DNA of 64,000 bases from Phormidesmis priestleyi BC1401 (GTDB lineage Bacteria > Cyanobacteriota > Cyanobacteriia > Leptolyngbyales > Leptolyngbyaceae). Where the stretch lies: contig NZ_LXYR01000004.1 in the NCBI RefSeq assembly GCF_001650195.1, forward strand, positions 120,051 through 184,050, written 5' to 3'. Both the position numbers and the translations under genes were made by a program. Below the pieces are notes generated by a model, which worked only from the letters and a program-made list of their open reading frames with translations, had not been told where the DNA came from and did no database searches. Shown one piece after another: positions 36,581 to 46,320 of the stretch. Within the stretch, counting starts at the first letter, position 1. The number at the start of each line of letters is the position of its first letter.

Positions 36581-37465
36581 CTACTCAGGGCGCTGAGGCT
36601 GCACCGGAGTCGCGGATTGGGCTTGAATAATCGTCGCCTGAATTCTCGGCACAGACAAAAACTTCTGAGTTGCCGCTAACAGCTTCTCGCCCCACAGGTT
36701 ATCTTTGAGAAACTTTAAGTCACCATAGCGACTGTCTAACCGAATTGCTGCTTCGCCCAGGGTCAAACCCTGTTCACGATCGCCTTTGTTGTAGAGTGCA
36801 ACCGCAGCGGCTAATTTTGGTTCTGCCGCTTTGGGATCGATCGTCACTGAAGACCGCCAGAGTCGAATGGCTTCATCGGTCTCTCCCTGCTCATACTTAA
36901 CCAGCGCCACATTATTGATGGCGGGCCAATATTCTTTGTCTTGAGCATAAGCCTTCTCATAGCTGGCGATCGCGTCTCGATTTTGCTTCAGCATCAGATA
37001 GGCATTGCCTAGATCAAACAGCGCTCCAGGGACGTTTGGCTTCAGCTTTAGCCCAGCCTGAATGTAGTCGATCGACTGCTGATAGTTCGTTTTTTGAAAG
37101 TTCGCTGTTCCCAACGCAAATAAAATCGCGGCATTGCGAGGAGCAAGCGTTTGAGCACGTTTCAGCGCATTAATTCCAGGATCGACCTGGTTGGCTTGAA
37201 GATATAACCCACCTAAGACTGCCCACGCTTCAGGAATTTTTGGAGCTAACTGGGTCGCCAACCGTGCCCGCGATAATGCCAGATCAAACTGCTGAAACTG
37301 AGCCAGTTGAGTGGCTTCTTGCACTAGACCAATGCCCTGCTGCTCTAGCTTTTTGGTGTCAAGTTGCAGCATATGGGGCACCAACGCCTGTCCAAAAGCG
37401 GGATGAGCGGCAGTCCACACGCTCAAAATGGTCAGGGCAGAAAGAAAAGAAATACGTTTGGGCAC
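36581..37465 (-). CDS. Exported tetratricopeptide repeat protein
   Basis: 294 residues from a GTG at 37465, chosen because it gives a normal signal peptide (PKRISFLSALTILSVWTAAH, with a FGQA cleavage region); a TTG at 37534 would place 23 residues before it. At least five TPR units follow, such as PEAWAVLGGLYLQANQVDPG, AAILFALGTANFQKTNYQQS, PGALFDLGNAYLMLKQNRDA and PAINNVALVKYEQGETDEAI. TPRs bind protein partners; the protein should work in the periplasm or thylakoid lumen. No specific partner is suggested by neighbours. Confidence 0.87.
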   Translation of the reverse strand: MPKRISFLSALTILSVWTAAHPAFGQALVPHMLQLDTKKLEQQGIGLVQEATQLAQFQQFDLALSRARLATQLAPKIPEAWAVLGGLYLQANQVDPGINALKRAQTLAPRNAAILFALGTANFQKTNYQQSIDYIQAGLKLKPNVPGALFDLGNAYLMLKQNRDAIASYEKAYAQDKEYWPAINNVALVKYEQGETDEAIRLWRSSVTIDPKAAEPKLAAAVALYNKGDREQGLTLGEAAIRLDSRYGDLKFLKDNLWGEKLLAATQKFLSVPRIQATIIQAQSATPVQPQRPE

Positions 37466-37659
37466 GATGTGGCTTGTCCGAAAAAACAGTGGGGTTTCAG
37501 CTAGCTTAATCCATCTTGGGAAGGATCGGGGCAAAAAATCACTCGAAAAGAATCGAAAATTTAACGATCAAAAGTTCAAGGTGGGGTGCGATCGGAGTTA
37601 ATCTTATTAACCTCAAACAATTTGTTCTCAATCGCCCAAGGCTAACCTGGCTCCCTACT

Positions 37660-38382
37660 ATGGATCGTTTTAAAGTCGAAGTCATTTCTCAAACTCCCAA
37701 TCCGCAGCAGACTATCTACGCCGCAATGCACCAGGATTATGCAGAGAATTTTGTCTGCGATGAGCGTGATCGGTTTCCTGACGAAGCAAAGTGTGGCGAA
37801 GTTATCATCAAACAACTGTTGGCAGGCAACCGGGGACACTATGGACCGTTAGAGCATCCGCAAATCGTGATGAACTGCGGCTGGTTTCCCCATAGCACGA
37901 TGCAGCAAATTCGTACTCATCGCGTTGGAATCTCATTTGATGTCCAATCTTTTAGGTATACAGGGCAACGACTCGTTGATGTGATTGAGCAAAAGCGTGA
38001 GGTCGAAGAAGTCTTTTATTTGCGTCCGTTGGGTTTTTATAGCGATCGTCAAGGCAAAAAATACGAATACACGCTAGAGCAACGCCAACAAGATGTTGAA
38101 TGGTGCATTACTGCCTGTCAGCGCTATAAAGACCGAATCGATCAAGGCTTTTCAGAAGAACACGCGAGAGGATTGATCCCGTTTGATGTGCGTCAGCATT
38201 GGGTGATGTCTGCGAATGTGCGATCGATGATGCATCTGATCGATCTGCGCTGGAAGGCAGATGCCCAGCTAGAAGCTCAAAAGCTCTGTGAATGCATTTG
38301 GGAGCCGTTTCAAAAATGGGTGCCGGAGATTGCAAACTGGTATGAAAGCAATCGCCTTAAAAAAGCGCGTCTGGCTCCTTAA
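37660..38382 (+). CDS. thyX: FAD-dependent thymidylate synthase ThyX
   Basis: 240 residues from the ATG at 37660, which matches the family; an upstream frame adds 48 residues of unlikely sequence. ThyX methylates dUMP to dTMP using FAD and methylenetetrahydrofolate. The signature region reads QIRTHRVGISFDVQSFRYTG, a variant of the RHRx7S motif, preceded by GPLEHPQIVMNCGWFPHSTM. The C-terminus LIPFDVRQHWVMSANVRSMM then LIDLRW fits. It stands alone. Confidence 0.95.
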   Translation: MDRFKVEVISQTPNPQQTIYAAMHQDYAENFVCDERDRFPDEAKCGEVIIKQLLAGNRGHYGPLEHPQIVMNCGWFPHSTMQQIRTHRVGISFDVQSFRYTGQRLVDVIEQKREVEEVFYLRPLGFYSDRQGKKYEYTLEQRQQDVEWCITACQRYKDRIDQGFSEEHARGLIPFDVRQHWVMSANVRSMMHLIDLRWKADAQLEAQKLCECIWEPFQKWVPEIANWYESNRLKKARLAP

Positions 38383-38507
38383 ATCCTAAGACTCAAATTC
38401 CACAGCAGCTCGTAGATTTTTTCGCTAAAGTCTCTTGAGGTCGCCAAATATGTGGGAGGCTAGAAGCCATGATTTGCTGTGGGCACGACTAGAAGGAAGC
38501 GCAACCG

Positions 38508-39140
38508 ATGAACATCGTAGAACTATTTCAAAAGGGCGGCGTAACGATGATTCCGTTATTGCTGCTCTCAATCTTGGCGTTGAGTGCAATTATTGAACGA
38601 TCGTGGTTTTGGTTTAACGTTCTCAATAAAGAGAAAGAAACCGTGAATCGCATTCTCGATGCCTCCCGCAAAGATTGGGAGATGGCAGGCGAAATTTCTC
38701 GTCAAGCCTATGACCAGCCGATCGGCAGATTCCTCTACGCAGGTCTTCGGCTGCAAAAGCCCGACCCAGAGCTATTTCGTCTGGCGCTTGAATCATCGGC
38801 TGACGAAGAAATTGTCTCGATGCGCCGAGGCGACAAAATCTTGGAAGCGGTGATCGCGATGGCTCCGCTATTAGGATTATTAGGAACCGTGATTGGTTTA
38901 ATCATGTCACTGCGATCGATTCGCCTCGGTGACATCGGGACGGCTTCGACCGCAGGCGTGACAACAGGCATCGGTGAAGCTTTGATTAGTACGGCAACAG
39001 GGTTAATCGTCGCCGTTTTCAGCGTCGCTTTTTATCGCATCTTTCAAGCCCTAGTCTTTAATCAAGCAAAAGTTCTTCGCAGAGCCGGAAACGAGTTAGA
39101 ACTGCTCTACCGACAGACCTGGCAAGATGCCAACCGTTAG
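38508..39140 (+). CDS. MotA/TolQ/ExbB proton channel protein, first copy
   Basis: 210 residues with three membrane segments: [20 protein letters not shown] near the start, [20 protein letters not shown] at about 118, and [18 protein letters not shown] at about 160. [14 protein letters not shown] is the ExbB/TolQ signature. It forms a proton channel with an ExbD-type partner, which follows 63 bases downstream. A second pair lies at 48231-49260. Which outer-membrane process it powers is unknown. Confidence 0.92.
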   Translation: MNIVELFQKGGVTMIPLLLLSILALSAIIERSWFWFNVLNKEKETVNRILDASRKDWEMAGEISRQAYDQPIGRFLYAGLRLQKPDPELFRLALESSADEEIVSMRRGDKILEAVIAMAPLLGLLGTVIGLIMSLRSIRLGDIGTASTAGVTTGIGEALISTATGLIVAVFSVAFYRIFQALVFNQAKVLRRAGNELELLYRQTWQDANR

Positions 39141-39203
39141 AGAAGTCTAGATGTCACGATCGACTAGATTTGCCGTGTTCACCCTTCACCCTTCACCCTG
39201 CTT

Positions 39204-39833
39204 ATGAAGCTTAATCTCGACTCTCCCCAAGACGAGGCACAAATTCAGATCATTCCTTTAATCGACGTAATCTTCTGCATTCTGACCTTTTTTATCCTGG
39301 CAGCGTTGCAACTCACTCGTCGGGAAGGTATTAATTTAGATTTGCCCAAAGCCAGCACAGGCACACCCCAAAATCAGGAGATGCTGGTGGTGAATGTTGA
39401 TGCCACTGGGCTAACTTCGGTTAAAAATCAGCCGCTCGATCGAGTTCAGCTCTATCAAGTCCTGCAAACCTATCACCAGCAAAATCCAGAGGGGTTACTG
39501 GTTCTCAGTGCTTCTCAGACTTCTTTCTACAATGATGTGATTCAGGTTTTGGATGTTTTACGAGCAGTTGGGGGCGATCGTGTCGCGCTAGAAACGGCTC
39601 CCCAAACCAGCCCATCCCCTAATCAAAGTCCAGTCGTTCCGGGTCAAAATCCTTTAACTCCAGGATTAACGACTCCTGCACCCACGATCGATCCCCTCAA
39701 TCAACCCTCTCTAAACCCGATTTCCCCCACCACTCCTAACTTACAGCCCAATAATCCCAGTCAGTTGCCTACCAATCCATCTCCCGTTTCTCCTCAGAAC
39801 TCTACGCCAGCCCCTTCAGTTCCTCCTCAATAA
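39204..39833 (+). CDS. ExbD/TolR biopolymer transport protein, first copy, with long Pro-rich tail
   Basis: 209 residues. One membrane segment near the N-terminus contains the protonatable Asp: IIPLIDVIFCILTFFILAAL. A periplasmic ExbD domain follows to about residue 135. The last 70 residues are a Pro/Thr/Asn/Ser-rich tail absent from the second copy (138 residues in the longer reading). The tail could reach across the periplasm or bind peptidoglycan; that is inference. Paired with the ExbB gene upstream. Confidence 0.9.
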   Translation: MKLNLDSPQDEAQIQIIPLIDVIFCILTFFILAALQLTRREGINLDLPKASTGTPQNQEMLVVNVDATGLTSVKNQPLDRVQLYQVLQTYHQQNPEGLLVLSASQTSFYNDVIQVLDVLRAVGGDRVALETAPQTSPSPNQSPVVPGQNPLTPGLTTPAPTIDPLNQPSLNPISPTTPNLQPNNPSQLPTNPSPVSPQNSTPAPSVPPQ

Positions 39834-39838
39834 AGTCA

Positions 39839-39871
39839 CAAAAAAGGGTGAGATAGACTCACCCTAAAAAA
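39839..39871. terminator. Bidirectional intrinsic terminator
   Basis: AGGGTGAG at 39845-39852 pairs perfectly with CTCACCCT at 39858-39865 around a 5-base loop. A-rich sequence lies on both sides, so a U-tract follows the hairpin on the minus strand; on the plus strand the flank is A-rich and termination is less certain. It separates the convergent exbD-type and deoxyhypusine-synthase-like genes. Confidence 0.8.
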
Positions 39872-39886
39872 GACTTGCGATCGGTC

Positions 39887-41086
39887 TCAGTGACGACCGT
39901 TGCGAATCGGTGTCCCGCAGGGATAGGTAGCAATAGGTTCCTTCGACACAGATCCTACCGAAACTGGCTCTACAACAGGGTGAGAAGGCTGTAGCTTAGC
40001 GGCTTCGTAATCTACCTTGAGTTTTGCCAGCAGTTGATCGCGGCGATCGTAGAGCCGCTTGAGCGGGCGAGGCTCACACTGGTTGATCACGTAGGCAGTT
40101 AGGATCGGCAGCGCAATCGTGCTGTCGGTGTAGCAGACGACCGTGTTCGGCAGCTCTTCGGGGTCAACCTTGCCCCAGCTCACCGCTTCATTAGGAGTTG
40201 CCCCCGACAATCCACCCGTGTCAGGTCGAGCATCGGTGACTTGAATGAAGTAATCATGTCCCCGCTCTTCCAAACCCAGAACCTCGTGCAGTTGTGGCTG
40301 AGTTTGCAGCAAGAAGTTTTTAGGACTGCCGCCGCCAATGATCAGCGCAGCACTTTTGCCTTCTACATCAGGAATATCAGACTCGCGTGCAGAATACACG
40401 ATCGCAGCCGTTTCGTTGACATCCAGCATTGGGTCAATAACCAGCTTTGAGCCTTCTAGCGCCATTGCTGCCACGTTCATGCCGATCGAGCTATCTCCTG
40501 GCGAAGAGGTGTAGATAGGAACGCCACACTCATAAGCCGTTGACAGCAAAGAAGGATGCTTCACGCCCAGTTTCCGCTCCACTTCCTGCACATATTTGCC
40601 GAGCAGATAGTGAAACTCAGCCGTGCCCATCCGCTTCTGAAAGGGTTCTGCTTTGAGAATTTGCCGAATGAAGGCATCCGTTCCCAACAGCACGTCATAG
40701 TCAAAAATGATGTCGTAAATCCGAATGCGACCTTCTTGCCGTAGCTTCACATCATCCAAAAACGGGCTGCTGGCATAGAGATCCAGTCCTAGCCCATAGT
40801 GCATATCGTGGTAGAGGTTAGCACCTGTGCTGATGATCCAATCGACAAATCCGTTTCGCATCAGAGGTGCAAACACAGAAACGCCTAACCCTGCTGGAGT
40901 CATTGCCCCCGACAAGCTGAGTCCTACTGTGACCCCTTCTTGCATCACTTCACGGCTGAGAAGGTGGCAGATCTCTCGCAGTCGTGCCGAGTTATATGCC
41001 GTAAAGTAGCCATCAATCAGGTCAACAACGCTGATCTCAGAGGGCATGGGGGAGGGTGTGATCTTTTGACTGAGAAGTTTAGACAT
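39887..41086 (-). CDS. Deoxyhypusine synthase-like protein
   Basis: 399 residues of the deoxyhypusine/homospermidine synthase fold. Features include [56 protein letters not shown], and the conserved Lys in [14 protein letters not shown], with [20 protein letters not shown] near the NAD site. In eukaryotes this enzyme modifies eIF5A with spermidine. Bacteria lack eIF5A, so this member probably acts in polyamine metabolism; the exact reaction is not shown by sequence. It has a long leader with a structured element at 41199-41237. Confidence 0.9.
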   Translation of the reverse strand: MSKLLSQKITPSPMPSEISVVDLIDGYFTAYNSARLREICHLLSREVMQEGVTVGLSLSGAMTPAGLGVSVFAPLMRNGFVDWIISTGANLYHDMHYGLGLDLYASSPFLDDVKLRQEGRIRIYDIIFDYDVLLGTDAFIRQILKAEPFQKRMGTAEFHYLLGKYVQEVERKLGVKHPSLLSTAYECGVPIYTSSPGDSSIGMNVAAMALEGSKLVIDPMLDVNETAAIVYSARESDIPDVEGKSAALIIGGGSPKNFLLQTQPQLHEVLGLEERGHDYFIQVTDARPDTGGLSGATPNEAVSWGKVDPEELPNTVVCYTDSTIALPILTAYVINQCEPRPLKRLYDRRDQLLAKLKVDYEAAKLQPSHPVVEPVSVGSVSKEPIATYPCGTPIRNGRH

Positions 41087-41751
41087 CCTTTTACTCCGAA
41101 AAGACTAAGAAGCATAAAGTGAGGGCGAGACAGTGCGAAATAGCCCGATATCGGACTGAAAAGGTTTACGGTGAGTCGCTAAAGTGCAGCTAAAGACACT
41201 AAGCCCTCGTCTTCAATAAACGAGGATGCGAGCTTAGACCACCACCAAGCAACAACTAAGTAAATCTTGAAAGACTGAAATCTTCGTGGAGTCAAATGCA
41301 CTAGGCGTTTCAGTCGTTAATTTGGAAAATTCTCCTAAAAGAGAACTTGACCGATCCAGTTCGAGTGAGTGTTGAGAGAAACTCCGCTTTTTGGAGCCAG
41401 AGTCAGCAACGAGCAGACGCGAACCTTGAGTTACAGATCGGTCAGTTCATACTGGGAGCTTCACAGCGATCGACCCACGACAGTGCAGGATCGCATTGCC
41501 GCTTCCGCTTCAACTTCATTTCGAGATACCACAAAGGTCGCCAGGGGTATCCAGTCAAAGAGAAAAATTTCAATGCTCTTTATCGCAACCCTTTAAACAA
41601 TGCCTTTTAAATACTATCACCTTATCTTTGTGCTGATGATCGTCCAAAATACTGAGACTCTTCTACCCTGTGTGAAGTGAGACCTCTCTATTGGTAGGCT
41701 AGAGGTGGTTGTCTTGCAACCTTCTGCTCACATCGTTCACTTTGGTGTCTT
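41087..41751. other. Long intergenic region with a structured leader candidate
   Basis: 665 bases between the deoxyhypusine-synthase-like gene (leftward) and cobO (rightward). It holds the palindrome CCGATATCGG at 41145-41154 and the compound stem at 41199-41237. Frames of 75-87 codons at 41347-41610 overlap one another and look non-coding. I do not see the consensus boxes of a cobalamin riboswitch upstream of cobO. Confidence 0.5.
41199..41237. ncRNA. Compound hairpin in the leader of the deoxyhypusine-synthase-like gene
   Basis: CTAAGC-CCTCGT at 41199-41210 pairs with ACGAGG at 41220-41225 and, after a 6-base bulge, with GCTTAG at 41232-41237. This gives a 12-bp stem with one asymmetric bulge and a 9-base loop, starting about 113 bases upstream of the leftward gene. 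It could be a leader RNA structure on the minus strand or a part of a small RNA. It matches no class I know. Confidence 0.35.
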
Positions 41752-42420
41752 ATGACTCTTGACTCTCAGCTTGATACACCCTCGGATTTGACTCCCTCTG
41801 AATCTGCCGTGGGAGAGTCACCAGAGGCAGGTCAGCACCGCAAAAAGATGCAGCGACGCAAAGAGGTGCAGGATCAACGTCTCGCAGACATGACCTCCGA
41901 AAAAGGACTGATCATCGTCCACACAGGAAATGGTAAAGGCAAAACAACGGCTGCTCTGGGGATGGTGTTGCGATCGCTGGGTCATGGCTATCAAGTCGCG
42001 ATCGTGCAGTTCATCAAAGGAGCTTGGGAACCCGCAGAAAAAGCTGCCTTTGAGCACTGGGGCGATCAGCTTGAATTTCACGCTCTAGGTGAAGGCTTTA
42101 CTTGGGAGACTCAAGATCGCGATCGCGACATTCTCAAAGCAACCCAAGCGTGGGAGACGGCGCTGAAGTTTATCAAAGACCCAAACTTCAAGCTCGTGCT
42201 GTTAGACGAAATTAATATTGCGCTCAAACTAGGCTATCTAAATATTGAAGAGGTCATCGCTGGGCTATCTGAGAAGACAGAAGACTCGCACGTCATTTTG
42301 ACAGGTCGCGGTGCGCTTCCAGCACTTCTTGAGCGAGCAGATCTCGTGACTGAAATGACCTTGGTCAAGCATCCCTTTCGAGAGCAAGGGGTCAAGGCAC
42401 AGCCAGGAATCGAGTTTTAA
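41752..42420 (+). CDS. cobO: Cob(I)yrinic acid a,c-diamide adenosyltransferase
   Basis: 222 residues of the CobO/BtuR/CobA type. It adds the adenosyl group to cobalt during B12 synthesis or salvage. The P-loop is in IVHTGNGKGKTTAALGMVLR near residue 55, then VAIVQFIKGAWEPAEKAAFE, LVLLDEINIALKLGYL, and HVILTGRGALPALLERADLV. The N-terminal 45 residues are polar. The gene stands alone. Confidence 0.95.
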   Translation: MTLDSQLDTPSDLTPSESAVGESPEAGQHRKKMQRRKEVQDQRLADMTSEKGLIIVHTGNGKGKTTAALGMVLRSLGHGYQVAIVQFIKGAWEPAEKAAFEHWGDQLEFHALGEGFTWETQDRDRDILKATQAWETALKFIKDPNFKLVLLDEINIALKLGYLNIEEVIAGLSEKTEDSHVILTGRGALPALLERADLVTEMTLVKHPFREQGVKAQPGIEF

Positions 42421-42732
42421 GAACCCAAGAGGCTTGATCGACGTAGGAGATTTCTTTCACCGAGGCGGCTAATCGCCCCACAGAACTCTGTGCAAAATAA
42501 CTGATACGATCGGACTCTCACTTAAATGGATATCAGTAATAATCCTGGCGTAATAGTGGCTCTGATTGTATAAATTTAGACTCAAAGCCTAGTTGATAAT
42601 ACAGATTATCCTAATCGAGCCAATCCTGATTTCGCTCAAATTCCGTTCTGGCTTAATTTTCAGTCCGAATTTGGGAGTACTACAGAATCTAATCTCGGTC
42701 GAACCTGTTATTAGTTTACAGAGAGTCTAGCC
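42421..42732. other. Intergenic region, nothing identified
   Basis: 312 bases between cobO and the FG-GAP protein gene, both rightward. AT-rich toward the end, as expected for a promoter. I see no gene, RNA or strong inverted repeat. Confidence 0.4.
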
Positions 42733-45327
42733 ATGCCGCCTACTGACAACAATTCCTTTTCTACCGCTACCTCAATCAATAACCTGATTGGGACACCGCC
42801 TCTTTCGGGATCACTTAATGCAAGCGATAAAATCGATTTCTACAAATTTACGCTCATCGGCAGCAGCAGCACGAGCGTTACGCTAACTGAACTTACAGGC
42901 AATGCACGTCTCCATCTCTTTAATAATAGCCAAACTGATGTCACGCCGATCACCACAGGCACTCCTAAACAGCTCTCAGAAGCGCTCTCAGCCAAGCTAG
43001 CTGCGGGGACGTACTACATCCAGGTAGACTTAGATCCAAGTGATGCTGCTGCTACAGATGCTAACTACAAGCTCAATCTTTCTGTCAGCACCGATGCAAT
43101 TCTCAGCAATCTGGTTTGGCGTAATAAAGTAACAGGCGCTCCCTCAGTTGTGCAGACAGATGGCAAGACTGTACAAGCTGACAGTGTGATTAAGTTTGGC
43201 GGCTCCAATGTCAGTCTCCCAACGACTGATTGGAAAAGTCAGTTTGCTGACTTCAACGGTGATGGTGAAGACGACATTCTGTGGCGAAACCAAAAAGATG
43301 GCACAGTCGCGATTTGGTTAATGAAAGGCGACACTATTCTGCAAAGTGCAATATCTCCCTATAAAATCTCAGCAGATTGGCAGGCAACTCTAGGAGATTT
43401 TAATAACGATGACCACGCCGACCTTTTTTGGCGTAACAAACAGGGAGGTTCGACGGCTATTTGGCTAACCAATAGCACAGGCTTAGGATTCGACACGTTC
43501 ACGCTGCTTCCAGGAGTTTCTAGTGATTGGGACCCTGCTTTGGGCGACTTTAACAAAGACGGAAAAAAAGACATTTTCTGGCGCAACTCCAAGTCTAGTG
43601 AAGTGGCAATTTGGCTGATGAACGGCACCCAAATCATTCCTGGAGGAGCAGCGTTTCTCCCTAGCGTTTCGAGCGCATGGAAGTCTCAGTTAGGTGATTT
43701 TAACAAAGATGGAAGAACAGATATTTTCTGGCGCAATACGCAGACAGGCGAGGCAGCAGTTTGGCTATTGAATGGCACTCAAATTGCCCCAGGAGGCGCT
43801 GCGTTCCTTCCAAATGTGCCGATCGAGTGGACAGCTCAAATAGGTGACTTCGATGGCAACAAAGCAGACGACCTCCTCTGGCGTAACAATCGGACGGGTC
43901 AATTAGCCATTTGGCTGTTAAATGGCACTCAAATTGCTACGGGAGGATCAGCCTTCCTGCCTTATGTTGTTCCAGCCAAGTTTAACGTTGAGCAACTGAC
44001 TGACTTTAATAATGACGGCAAAGCTGATATGCTTTGGCGTGACTCAGTTTCGGGTGAAGTCTCGGTTTGGCTTTTGAACGGTACAAGCATCTTAGGTACA
44101 GCGTTTCTTCCTCAGCGCTCTAGCAGTGACCAATTTGATGGCATTCAGCGTCGCCGATTTGTGTCTACGACTCAGAGTATTGGTGGTGGCACAGAGTTGT
44201 CTGCTTTCAACATCGGCACCCTGAACGCGGCTGGGGTTTATGCTGACTCAATCAGTTCTGACCTGCCTGATTACTTCAAATTCAAGCTTGCCCTCAAGTC
44301 CACGCTAGTTTTGTCTGCCACAGACTCAGGCGGTCAGCCGCTCAGTTCAGTTAATTTGCAACTTTACAAAGCAGGTGTAAGCGGCGCTGCTTCGACCCTT
44401 GTAAGCTACTCGGGGCAGACGCTAGATCCGGGAGACTACTACATCAAAGTCTCCACTAATGTAGACGGCATCAACTATCGGCTAAACGTTGAAGGCAAGC
44501 CACAAGTCACGGAGCTTCTCGGCAATAGTTTCACAGGTCCTTCTCAAGTTCTCTTGACCCCAGGAACTAATAGCACTGATCCGGTTACTACTATAGCAGT
44601 TAATTACAGTGCTAAGAATGATGGAACCATTGCTGCCGCTGGGGTGAAGGTTGCTTTCTATATCTCAAGAGATCAGGTACTCGATCGGGCATCTGACTTT
44701 CTAATATCTACTACTACTGTAGATCTTCCGGCAGGTCAGATTGGTCAATCACAGCCTTTAAATCTGGCTCTACCCTCGTGGCTAAACACTTTCTGGAGTG
44801 TGGATGGAACTTACTACCTGCTCGCGTTAGTTGACTCAGACGATGCTGTTGCAGAGACAAACGAAAACAATAACGTGACCGTCTTGAATATCGACGTTCA
44901 ACAGATTCCTACTATCAATCTGAGAGGTAAGAGTCTGGCTGTAAATGGAACAACCTTTGCTCCTACAGGAACGGTGACTGCAACGTTTGTGACTGAAAAC
45001 AACGGTTTCAAAGCCGAAACCAACGGGAGCGAGGTTGGATTCTATTTGTCTACAACTCCTGTCTTCAGCAAGTCTGATACGTCTGCTTGGGCATTCACCC
45101 CGACAGGCGTTGATCCTATTGCAGGTAAGAGTTTATCAGCCTCCAAGACGGTCGATTTGAAGCTTCCTTCTAGAAATTGGACTGGCTGGGCTAATCTGTC
45201 TGGAACTCAGAAGATCTACATCGGCATGGTTCAAAATAATGGTGGATCTGTGAATGATGTTGACCAGACCGATAACCAAAACCGAGGTCAGGGCATTGAC
45301 TGGGTGGAGGTTATGGTGAACCTATAG
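42733..45327 (+). CDS. Large FG-GAP/VCBS repeat protein with PPC and CARDB domains
   Basis: 864 residues. Residues about 8-115 resemble a pre-peptidase C-terminal (PPC) domain (DKIDFYKFTLIG, AGTYYIQVDLD). Residues about 130-470 are six or more FG-GAP-like units. Each has a DFNxDGxxDIxWRN calcium-loop-like block and an AIWLLNGTQI block, spaced about 46 residues. A second PPC-like domain (LPDYFKFKLAL, PGDYYIKVS) and two CARDB-type domains (VDSDDAVAETNENNNV) complete it. This build is typical of secreted adhesins and surface proteins, yet no signal peptide is present, so export by a type I system is possible. No protease or enzyme domain is visible. Confidence 0.85.
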   Translation: MPPTDNNSFSTATSINNLIGTPPLSGSLNASDKIDFYKFTLIGSSSTSVTLTELTGNARLHLFNNSQTDVTPITTGTPKQLSEALSAKLAAGTYYIQVDLDPSDAAATDANYKLNLSVSTDAILSNLVWRNKVTGAPSVVQTDGKTVQADSVIKFGGSNVSLPTTDWKSQFADFNGDGEDDILWRNQKDGTVAIWLMKGDTILQSAISPYKISADWQATLGDFNNDDHADLFWRNKQGGSTAIWLTNSTGLGFDTFTLLPGVSSDWDPALGDFNKDGKKDIFWRNSKSSEVAIWLMNGTQIIPGGAAFLPSVSSAWKSQLGDFNKDGRTDIFWRNTQTGEAAVWLLNGTQIAPGGAAFLPNVPIEWTAQIGDFDGNKADDLLWRNNRTGQLAIWLLNGTQIATGGSAFLPYVVPAKFNVEQLTDFNNDGKADMLWRDSVSGEVSVWLLNGTSILGTAFLPQRSSSDQFDGIQRRRFVSTTQSIGGGTELSAFNIGTLNAAGVYADSISSDLPDYFKFKLALKSTLVLSATDSGGQPLSSVNLQLYKAGVSGAASTLVSYSGQTLDPGDYYIKVSTNVDGINYRLNVEGKPQVTELLGNSFTGPSQVLLTPGTNSTDPVTTIAVNYSAKNDGTIAAAGVKVAFYISRDQVLDRASDFLISTTTVDLPAGQIGQSQPLNLALPSWLNTFWSVDGTYYLLALVDSDDAVAETNENNNVTVLNIDVQQIPTINLRGKSLAVNGTTFAPTGTVTATFVTENNGFKAETNGSEVGFYLSTTPVFSKSDTSAWAFTPTGVDPIAGKSLSASKTVDLKLPSRNWTGWANLSGTQKIYIGMVQNNGGSVNDVDQTDNQNRGQGIDWVEVMVNL

Positions 45328-45350
45328 TGATTGCGTTCGACTAATCTGGA

Positions 45351-45384
45351 GGGGAAGGGGAAGCAATTCTCCTTCCCTTTTCGT
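45351..45384. terminator. Intrinsic terminator
   Basis: GGGAAGG at 45352-45358 pairs with CCTTCCC at 45371-45377. The inner part continues through a G-T pair and GAA/TTC to a GCAA tetraloop, 11 pairs in all. TTTT follows on the plus strand. It ends the FG-GAP gene and borders the convergent amidase gene. Confidence 0.9.
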
Positions 45385-46320
45385 TTACTCCTCTAAGACG
45401 GCGGGTGTTGAACACTGAGTTGAAATTTCCTGAGTTTTTGGATAGAAGCTCAACAAACGCAAAAAATATTCGCCGTCAAAGCTTCTAGGATCTATGCGCT
45501 GGCGCGATCGATCAACGGCTCGGTGGGTGGTAATTCGCGATTCAGGCATACCCGTCTTTGCGACTAGCCATGCCAGTGACTGATATTGTGCTCGCGTGTA
45601 GCCACTGTGTCGAGTGGCATCGTTGCGACCATCAGGCGGAGTAACTAGGGAAATGTGATAAGAAAAGTTGTTGACAGATGGGGGAAAGTCTGGATTCGTC
45701 TGAATGGCTTCTTGACCCGTATCACTCACAAAAATCGAGTTTCCGGCTCCAAATGCTCGCCTATCGGGTGGCACCAAGTAGACGATCGTGCCATCTGTAG
45801 TGATCAGCGTGTGATAACTCACTTGATCATTGTCATTAGGGTGGGGCGTTTGAAACAGGTCGATCGTCGATTGAGCAGACCCGACCGTCTCGTGTAGAAC
45901 CACGATCGCTTCATTATTTGCAAGTTTGCCGTAAAAGTCTTGCACGAATCGCCGTCCGAAATTGGTTGGGTGAGCAAGGGCAACTTCTTCTATGGGAGTG
46001 TAAGCAAGTGCTGACTTAGCTGAGGTTTCTTTGGATTGGTCAACAAGATTTGGCTCTTGTCTAAATCGGTTTAAGGGAACGGGTGTCTGCACGGCAGCGA
46101 CGACTGGTCTTGATTTACTCGCTTTAGAAACTGGTTTGAGGGCACAAGCAGAAGACAACGTAAGACTGGAATCAGTGACTTCTTGAGCCTGTAGACTCAG
46201 GTGCGGAAAGCCAGGAATTCTTTGACCTTCGATGAGTTGAGCATCGCCAGAAGTGGTGGTCAAGATGAGGACGGCGATTCCTAACGTCAAAATAGCAAGG
46301 ACTTTTAGAGCTTTTTTCAT
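45385..46320 (-). CDS. Exported N-acetylmuramoyl-L-alanine amidase (amidase_2)
   Basis: 311 residues. A signal peptide (ALKVLAILTLGIAVLILTTT) is followed by a 100-residue linker and an amidase_2/PGRP domain from about 130. Zn-binding and catalytic regions are visible: EAIVVLHETVGSAQSTIDL with its His, DQVSYHTLITTDGTIVYLVP, and ITTHRAVDRSRQRIDPRSFD near the end. It should cut the amide bond between MurNAc and the peptide in the wall. Its role (growth, recycling or separation) cannot be told. Confidence 0.88.
   Translation of the reverse strand: MKKALKVLAILTLGIAVLILTTTSGDAQLIEGQRIPGFPHLSLQAQEVTDSSLTLSSACALKPVSKASKSRPVVAAVQTPVPLNRFRQEPNLVDQSKETSAKSALAYTPIEEVALAHPTNFGRRFVQDFYGKLANNEAIVVLHETVGSAQSTIDLFQTPHPNDNDQVSYHTLITTDGTIVYLVPPDRRAFGAGNSIFVSDTGQEAIQTNPDFPPSVNNFSYHISLVTPPDGRNDATRHSGYTRAQYQSLAWLVAKTGMPESRITTHRAVDRSRQRIDPRSFDGEYFLRLLSFYPKTQEISTQCSTPAVLEE

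Noticed and set aside
41347..41610. Overlapping 75-87-codon frames upstream of cobO
   Set aside because: Two frames overlap with no signal, domain or ribosome site; both are better explained as chance frames in a leader region.
41650..41751. Cobalamin riboswitch before cobO
   Set aside because: I looked for a B12-box-like conserved stretch and saw none in the 665-base upstream region.
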